Assembly (NCBI GenBank): GCA_002481295.1
Contig: DLDU01000014.1
Span: 1,636 to 8,033, forward strand
From: Prevotella sp. UBA7764
GTDB taxonomy: Bacteria; Bacteroidota; Bacteroidia; Bacteroidales; Bacteroidaceae
Reading direction: 5' to 3'
DNA length: 6,398 nt
The notes beneath the pieces were generated by a model that saw nothing but the letters and a program-made list of their open reading frames with translations, made no database searches and was not told where the DNA came from. The position numbers and the translations under genes were made by a program. The first letter of the stretch is position 1. Each line of letters opens with the position of its first letter. Below are positions 1-4,421 of the stretch, one piece after another.

Positions 1-513
1 CTTTGTGCAAGAGCCTCCGCACAGGTATCCCTTCGCACCAACTTTTTAGACGACATCACGTTGGCACCGCAGCTCGGCGCCGACATCATCCTCAGCAGCC
101 ATTACAGCCTCTCGCTCGATGGTTGCTATGCCCCCGTGGCATTTTCCCAAGACCATAAATACAAGCACTGGACAGCAGCCGCCGGCGTGCGCTGGTGGCC
201 CTCCTTCACACACACCGGCTGGTATGTCGGCGCACAGGGCTATGGCGGACAGTTCAACGCCGCCGGCCTGCCGCTCCTCGGCCTCAAAGACCGACGAAAG
301 CAAGGCTACCTGCTCGGCGCCGGACTCAACGGCGGCTATCTGCGGCAGATCAGCGTGCACTTCGGCATAGAGGCCGGCATCGGCATCGGTGCCACCGTGG
401 CACACTTCGACGAGTACCGCCGGGGCAAGTGCGGCGAGCCTCTCGGCACGAAGACGCGCACACTCGTCGGCCCCACCCACCTCGACCTCTCGCTGGTCTA
501 CTTCCTGCCTTAG
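1..513 (+). CDS. DUF3575 family outer-membrane beta-barrel protein (5' end missing)
   Basis: The reading frame is open from base 1 to the TAG at 511-513, giving 170 visible residues. A TTG at 61 could pass for a start, but the frame upstream is clearly coding: it encodes a signal-peptide end (A-R-A-S-A-Q) followed by a strand reading V-S-L-R-T-N-F-L-D-D, the usual opening of DUF3575 proteins. Perhaps 15-20 residues are therefore missing. Family features are visible: L-A-P-Q-L-G-A-D, an L-S-L-D-G-x-Y-A-P segment, an aromatic W-W-P-S-F-T-H-T-G-W-Y stretch, alternating hydrophobic and glycine-rich strands, and a terminal aromatic strand (L-S-L-V-Y-F-L-P) typical of a barrel end. The family is Bacteroidota-specific, of unproven function, and as I recall often lies beside fimbrial genes and DUF3868. 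It ends 69 bases before the DUF3868 gene. The family call is firm from the pattern; the barrel topology and any role in pilus biogenesis are inference. Confidence 0.85.
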   Translation, partial: LCARASAQVSLRTNFLDDITLAPQLGADIILSSHYSLSLDGCYAPVAFSQDHKYKHWTAAAGVRWWPSFTHTGWYVGAQGYGGQFNAAGLPLLGLKDRRKQGYLLGAGLNGGYLRQISVHFGIEAGIGIGATVAHFDEYRRGKCGEPLGTKTRTLVGPTHLDLSLVYFLP

Positions 514-582
514 ACTCCGCGGCCGACACCTTTCCCGACAAAAACATAAAACACACACATAAGGTTTCCTATCGATAAGACC

Positions 583-1995
583 ATGAAGAAATCCAAGATT
601 CTCACACTATCCCTGCTCGCCCTGCTGAGCGCCGCGCCCGCGCTGGGCCAGACGGCCTACAACGGCAAGGTCTCCGTCAGCCAGGAGCAGTTCTCCCGCC
701 AGGGCCGCCTGCTGCGCGTGCGCTTCCATGTGGCCTACGGCGACGATGTCGCTTCGCCGGGCGAGACGCTCACGCTCACCCCGGTGCTCAAAAACGACAC
801 CGTGCAGCAGACGCTCTCCGCCGTCGTCGTCAAGGGCGACGACCTGCGACCCGGGAGCCGCTTGCAGGGCAACTATCCCGTCGCCGCCCGCGGCAAGGCC
901 AAGGGCCGCGCCGCACTGCGCCACTCCTTTGACTACGACACCACCGTGCCCTACGCCGCGTGGATGAACGGTGCCGCCCTCTACTTCGAGAGCCAGCGCG
1001 ACAAGGGACAGGGCAACCGCCACACCTTTGAGGACAACGTGCTCAGCAGCGTCGCCGTCACCACCGACACCACGCTCACCGCCGCCCCCCGTGTCGAAGT
1101 CCTCGCCGAGGGCATCCTCGCCCGCGTGCGCTATCTCTCTCCCGCCACCGAGGCCAGCAAGATAGCCACCGTGACGGGCGTCATGCCGCTCACACGTGAG
1201 GAAGTGCACAGCGCGAAGTTCAACAGCGAGGTCTACCAGCATATCATGTCCGTGGCCGGCAAGCAGGGCGGCGGAAGACCCCTCGTCGCCGTGAGACTCC
1301 ACGGCTTCGGCGCCCCCGAGGGCAACTACCACGCCACGGCGCGCATGGGCATGGACCGACAGCTCTGGCTCCGCGACTACCTGCTCCGACAGAAAGGCAC
1401 CGCCGCCGCACGATGCCGCGTCGACTGGACACCCGAGGACTGGGACAGCATCGTCACCATCGTCCGCGGCTCCTCCATGCGCTACCGCAACGCCGTGCTC
1501 GACATCATCCGCGCCACCGACGTCGCCGACGGCCGAGAGAGCAACCTCAAGACGCTCGCCAAGGGGCAGCCTTACAACTATCTCGAGCACCACGTCTTTG
1601 ACAAGGTATACCGCATGGCCTACACACTCGACTTCGCCGTGCCCGACGCCGACAGCATCACCGGCGCGGTGACACCCGACAACGACCGCTCGCAGCTCAC
1701 CTACGCCAACCTCTTCGGCGTGGCCGAGGGCTACGGACGCGGCTCCTCGACATTCCGGGAACTCATGGCCATGGGCGCCCGCCTCTTCCCCAACAGCGCT
1801 GAGGCCAACATCAACGCCGGTGCCGCCGCCCTCGTCGAAGGACGCGCCGACGACGCCCGACGACTCCTCGAGCCCTACGCCTCAGACCCGCGTGCCTACG
1901 ACGATCTCGGCGTGCTCTACACGCTGCTCGGCCGGCGAGACCGCGCCGAGGTCTACTTCCGACTGGCCGAGGAGCATGCCCGCGCCAAGGACTGA
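583..1995 (+). CDS. DUF3868 family protein with OmpA-like and TPR-like C-terminal regions
   Basis: The protein has 470 residues. The ATG at 583 is chosen because it begins a clean type I signal peptide: basic M-K-K-S-K, a hydrophobic core, and a cut after A-L-G at about residue 22. Residues of about 23-115 form a beta-rich domain that fits DUF3868. A central region around 233-300 carries L-H-G-F-G-A-P-E-G-N-Y (239-249), then a helix ending in R-D-Y-L (264-267) and a W-T-P-E-D-W segment (282-287). This is the layout of OmpA-like domains in Bacteroidales, whose usual motif is G-Y-A-S-P-E-G. Residues of about 392-466 are alanine- and leucine-rich helices that look like two TPR units. It would act in the periplasm or at the inner face of the outer membrane. 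Its partner is probably the upstream DUF3575 barrel, 69 bases away, and a fimbrillin follows after 58 bases. The role is not established; a scaffold or biogenesis factor for the fimbria is inference. Confidence 0.85.
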   Translation: MKKSKILTLSLLALLSAAPALGQTAYNGKVSVSQEQFSRQGRLLRVRFHVAYGDDVASPGETLTLTPVLKNDTVQQTLSAVVVKGDDLRPGSRLQGNYPVAARGKAKGRAALRHSFDYDTTVPYAAWMNGAALYFESQRDKGQGNRHTFEDNVLSSVAVTTDTTLTAAPRVEVLAEGILARVRYLSPATEASKIATVTGVMPLTREEVHSAKFNSEVYQHIMSVAGKQGGGRPLVAVRLHGFGAPEGNYHATARMGMDRQLWLRDYLLRQKGTAAARCRVDWTPEDWDSIVTIVRGSSMRYRNAVLDIIRATDVADGRESNLKTLAKGQPYNYLEHHVFDKVYRMAYTLDFAVPDADSITGAVTPDNDRSQLTYANLFGVAEGYGRGSSTFRELMAMGARLFPNSAEANINAGAAALVEGRADDARRLLEPYASDPRAYDDLGVLYTLLGRRDRAEVYFRLAEEHARAKD

Positions 1996-2053
1996 CAGTA
2001 ACTGACGAACGATATATATCCTCTTTATTAACAACACATAAAACACAAGCAAT
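1996..2053 (+). promoter_or_regulatory. AT-rich leader of the first fimbrillin gene
   Basis: This 58-base gap holds GATATATATC, CTCTTTATTAAC and an A-rich run up to the ATG. The 12-mer ACATAAAACACA at 2036-2047 is also found at 544-555, before the DUF3868 gene, and ATTAACAACA at 2027-2036 recurs before the second fimbrillin gene. These look like translation-favouring A-rich leaders rather than defined operator sites. No convincing promoter boxes or terminator were found. Confidence 0.3.
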
Positions 2054-3310
2054 ATGAAACCAACCAGACTTATCACCATGGCGCTCCTGGCCACGGCTGC
2101 TCTCGCCGTTGCCGGACTCACCGCCTGCTCCGGCTCGCCCGACATCGTGACCACCGTTGTCCCGCCCGCCGCCAAGGAGAGTGCGCTGACCATCGCGCTG
2201 AAACCTGTCGACACCCGTGCTGCCGCCACCGGCATCACCACCGAGGGCGAGAACACCATCAACCGCGTCGCCGTGGGCATCTTCGACTCCGAAGGCAACG
2301 TCAAGATGGTAAAGACCTTTGAGAGCGACGAAATCACGTCGGGTGAGAGTGGCGACATCAAGTCGGGCACCGTGACGCTGACCACGACCACGGCGCTCGC
2401 CACCACCGACCACGTGCTGGTGGCCTGCAACGCACCGGCCGATGTCTTCACCGGTGCCATCGCCAACGAGGCCGACTTCCGTGCCAAGACCATCACCACC
2501 GACCAGGCGCTCTATGGAGCGTCCCCACACACGACCACTGATGCCGTCGACTTCACCAACCTGCCGATGTTCGGCCATGTCGAGGCACTGACACAGAGTA
2601 GCGACGACGGCACTAAGTTCACCGCCGCCGTGAGTGTCTACCACCTCGTGGCTAAGATCACCCTTGAGAGCTTCACGCTCGAAAATAAGGGTGCCATGGC
2701 CGATGCCAGCTTTGATCCCGAGGGCATCTTCCTGGCACATGTGCCCGACAAGCTCGACTTCCAGAATGTCACGGCAGTGGCGGCAGCTGACTCAAAGGCT
2801 GCTGAGGCTTCCTACTTTGTCGATGGCAAGTCAGTGAGCTACACCAGTTACTATCATGGCGACATGACCAAAAAGACAGATGCTTCCACGACTGATTTCC
2901 TCGGCAAGGCTTATCTCGGCATGGATGCCGCAACTAAGGACAATGCCAAGACCCTCGCCGGTCTCGTCGCCTACACCATGCCCAACAGCCAGACCGACGA
3001 TGCCAATGCCACCTTCCTGGTCGTCAAGGGCAAGTTCCACTACAAGAGTGATGACGCGGGCACCGAGGTGTGGTATCCGCTCTACATCAACTACAGCAAC
3101 ACGACCGGTGGCAAGCATGTCGGTGAAGCGAAGAAGGTATATCCCAACTTCAACTACAGAATGAGGGTCACCGTCCAGGGTTTTGGCGAGAAGCCGGCCT
3201 ACGACGACAAAGGCAACCCCGTCATCACGCCGCTCGTGCCCCGCACGGTCGCCGTCACGGTGACGCCTCAGGGCTTTGTCGATGCACCCTCGGAGGTCAC
3301 CTTGAACTGA
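2054..3310 (+). CDS. Mfa1/FimA-type fimbrillin lipoprotein, probable shaft subunit
   Basis: The protein has 418 residues. The ATG at 2054 opens a lipoprotein signal peptide with lipobox L-T-A-C, so Cys25 would be lipidated. After a short linker comes a beta strand (L-T-I-A-L-K-P, 45-51), then D-T-R-A-A-A-T-G with Arg55, a likely maturation site by comparison with the Arg-Ala cuts in P. gingivalis FimA and Mfa1. Downstream are fimbrillin landmarks shared with the gene at 4422: E-N-T-I-N-R-V-A-V-G-I-F (66-77), V-L-V-A-x-N-A-P, V-Y-H-L-V-A-K (195-201), Y-T-M-P-N (307-311), A-T-F-L-V-V-K-G, Y-P-L-Y-I-N-Y, Y-P-N-F-N-Y (363-368) and Q-G-F-V-D-A near the C-terminus. In type V pili the removed N-terminal strand leaves a groove that is filled by the C-terminal strand of a neighbouring subunit. 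Length, lack of an extra domain and position before the anchor gene suggest the shaft protein. That assignment is inference; the fimbrillin family call is strong. Confidence 0.88.
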   Translation: MKPTRLITMALLATAALAVAGLTACSGSPDIVTTVVPPAAKESALTIALKPVDTRAAATGITTEGENTINRVAVGIFDSEGNVKMVKTFESDEITSGESGDIKSGTVTLTTTTALATTDHVLVACNAPADVFTGAIANEADFRAKTITTDQALYGASPHTTTDAVDFTNLPMFGHVEALTQSSDDGTKFTAAVSVYHLVAKITLESFTLENKGAMADASFDPEGIFLAHVPDKLDFQNVTAVAAADSKAAEASYFVDGKSVSYTSYYHGDMTKKTDASTTDFLGKAYLGMDAATKDNAKTLAGLVAYTMPNSQTDDANATFLVVKGKFHYKSDDAGTEVWYPLYINYSNTTGGKHVGEAKKVYPNFNYRMRVTVQGFGEKPAYDDKGNPVITPLVPRTVAVTVTPQGFVDAPSEVTLN

Positions 3311-3331
3311 CATCCCACCGCTCGGGTATCG

Positions 3332-3410
3332 CATCCGTGAAATCTGTTTAATCTGTGAGAATGAGACAACCGCATGAGATGTCACACAGATGTCACAGAT
3401 CTCACAGATC
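3332..3410. repeat. Two-sided array of a 9-base ATCTGTGA-like unit (hairpin-forming)
   Basis: The left half holds three consecutive 9-base units, CATCCGTGA (3332), AATCTGTTT (3341) and AATCTGTGA (3350). The right half holds the same unit in the opposite orientation: TCACACAGATG (3382), TCACAGATC (3393) and TCACAGATC (3402). ATCTGTGAGA at 3351-3360 is a perfect inverted match to TCTCACAGAT at 3400-3409, and the match extends to 12 of 13 bases. Other pairings shifted by one unit are also possible. It fills most of the 167-base gap between the shaft and anchor genes. No run of T follows the right arm, so it is not a textbook intrinsic terminator. Similar ATCTGTG-rich intergenic repeats are, as I recall, scattered through Bacteroidales genomes. 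A role in reducing read-through into the anchor gene, or in mRNA stability, is inference. Confidence 0.7.
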
Positions 3411-3477
3411 AAGTGCAACAAGCATATCCATGAGCAGGCATTTCGTGGTGAGTCATAAAAATAACGTAAACAAAACA

Positions 3478-4341
3478 ATGCAGAAAACTCTTACCATCAC
3501 CCTCTCGCTCCTCTTTGCGGCGCTGCTCCTGCAGAGCTGTATCACTGAGGAGAACTGCTACCACGGTGTGCTCGCCGACGGCCTGCGCCCCACCTGCTAC
3601 GATGCCGGCGGCGCCGAAGTCCAGGACACGCTGGCCCGCGTGGCCGGTGTCTATGAATTTGTCAACGGCTATTTCCGTCAGGCGCTCACGCGCCGCGCCG
3701 ACGGCACCTACGCCCTGCCCGTCAACGACTGCGACAACATCGAGGTGGTGGCCCTGGCCACTCATCTCTCCGACGACTTCAACATGCAGGCACCCGAGGA
3801 GGGCACACGCCTCTCCGACGTGTGGGCCTCGCTGATGTCCACCACGCAGGGCCATCTGCAGGTGGCCTCCGGGCGTGTGTGGTATGGCAGCTGGGTCTAT
3901 CCCTCGGGCGAGCGACCCAAGGGCGTCATCGCGCTGCCGATGACCAACCGTGCCGCACGCGTGACCGTCGTCGTCGACCATCTCAAGCAGTGCTACGGCG
4001 AAGGCGACTACAGCGTGAGGGTGACCGGGTTCTCGCGTTCCATCGCCTACGACGGCACCGCCCTCGGCGACATCCTCGACTACCGGCCGGCATACACCGT
4101 CGCCGACGACAAGCTCACCACCACCGCCGTGACCTCGCTGCCCGCCGGCGCCAAGGGCATCACCGTCGAGGTCATCCGCGACGGGCAGGTCGCCCTCACC
4201 GTCTCCGCGGGCAAGGACGGCAAGCCCATCACCCTCAGCGGGGGCGAGAGCAAGACCATTGAGGTCAACGCCCTCACCGCCACCACCACCATCTCCGTCG
4301 GCTCCTGGCAGGACGCCAGCTCGGAATATGTGGTGCCATGA
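3478..4341 (+). CDS. FimB/Mfa2-type fimbrial anchor lipoprotein
   Basis: The protein has 287 residues. The frame is open upstream to a GTG at 3355, but that extension translates the repeat array and has no signal character. The ATG at 3478 is chosen because it starts a compact lipoprotein signal peptide ending in L-L-Q-S-C, with Cys21 as the lipidation site. The rest is beta-rich, with family-like features: a cysteine soon after the lipobox (Cys27; further ones at 40, 85 and 172), L-P-M-T-N-R-A-A-R-V-T-V-V-V (153-166), Y-S-V-R-V-T-G-F, and a C-terminal strand with S-V-G-S-W (273-277). Family members anchor the pilus base in the outer membrane and limit its length; Mfa2 and FimB of P. gingivalis are the models. 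It has no Thr-Arg-Ala-Ala site in its N-terminal region, unlike the two flanking fimbrillins, which fits a subunit that keeps its lipid. It lies between two fimbrillin genes, 80 bases before the second. Sequence divergence in this family is high, so the anchor role is likely rather than proven. Confidence 0.8.
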   Translation: MQKTLTITLSLLFAALLLQSCITEENCYHGVLADGLRPTCYDAGGAEVQDTLARVAGVYEFVNGYFRQALTRRADGTYALPVNDCDNIEVVALATHLSDDFNMQAPEEGTRLSDVWASLMSTTQGHLQVASGRVWYGSWVYPSGERPKGVIALPMTNRAARVTVVVDHLKQCYGEGDYSVRVTGFSRSIAYDGTALGDILDYRPAYTVADDKLTTTAVTSLPAGAKGITVEVIRDGQVALTVSAGKDGKPITLSGGESKTIEVNALTATTTISVGSWQDASSEYVVP

Positions 4342-4421
4342 GCATGAGGTTATATATACTCACAACATAACATTAACAACAACGATACATTATTTTTTTA
4401 ACCATTAAAAACAACACAGTT
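4342..4421 (+). promoter_or_regulatory. AT-rich leader of the second fimbrillin gene
   Basis: This 80-base gap is far richer in A and T than the flanking genes. It contains TATATATA, a run of seven T at about 4393-4399 and an A-rich stretch just before the ATG. It shares the 10-mer ATTAACAACA (4372-4381) with the leader of the first fimbrillin gene (2027-2036). No Shine-Dalgarno sequence is evident, as is usual in Bacteroidota, where A-rich leaders favour initiation. I find no good match to the Bacteroidales promoter pattern (TTTG about 33 bases and TAnnTTTG about 7 bases upstream of the transcript start). An own promoter is possible but not shown. Confidence 0.3.

Noticed and set aside
607..1593. 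Long minus-strand open frame opposite the DUF3868 gene
   Set aside because: Its translation is Gly/Val/Asp/His-rich without domain or signal features; it is the GC-driven shadow of the + strand gene. The same holds for minus frames at 1811-2740, 2831-3478, 3409-3981, 4373-4969 and 4800-5762.
1413..1601. Arg/His/Pro-rich + strand frames inside genes (also 195-578, 728-1165 and 3515-4262)
   Set aside because: They overlap well-supported genes in another frame and have the Arg-Pro-rich composition typical of out-of-frame translation of GC-rich DNA.
3332..3410. Invertible promoter (phase-variation switch) flanked by inverted repeats
   Set aside because: The segment between the arms is only about 20-40 bases, holds no promoter-like sequence, and the array has several units per side rather than one recombination site.
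3332..3410. CRISPR array
   Set aside because: Units are 9-11 bases, contiguous and without spacers, and their orientation flips in the middle.
3355..3477. GTG start at 3355 giving a 41-residue N-terminal extension to the Mfa2-like protein
   Set aside because: The extension translates the repeat array and would bury the lipoprotein signal peptide that begins at 3478.
4391..4400. Intrinsic terminator at the T run before the second fimbrillin
   Set aside because: No GC-rich stem precedes the T run; the only nearby inverted match is a three-base GAG/CTC around TATATA.
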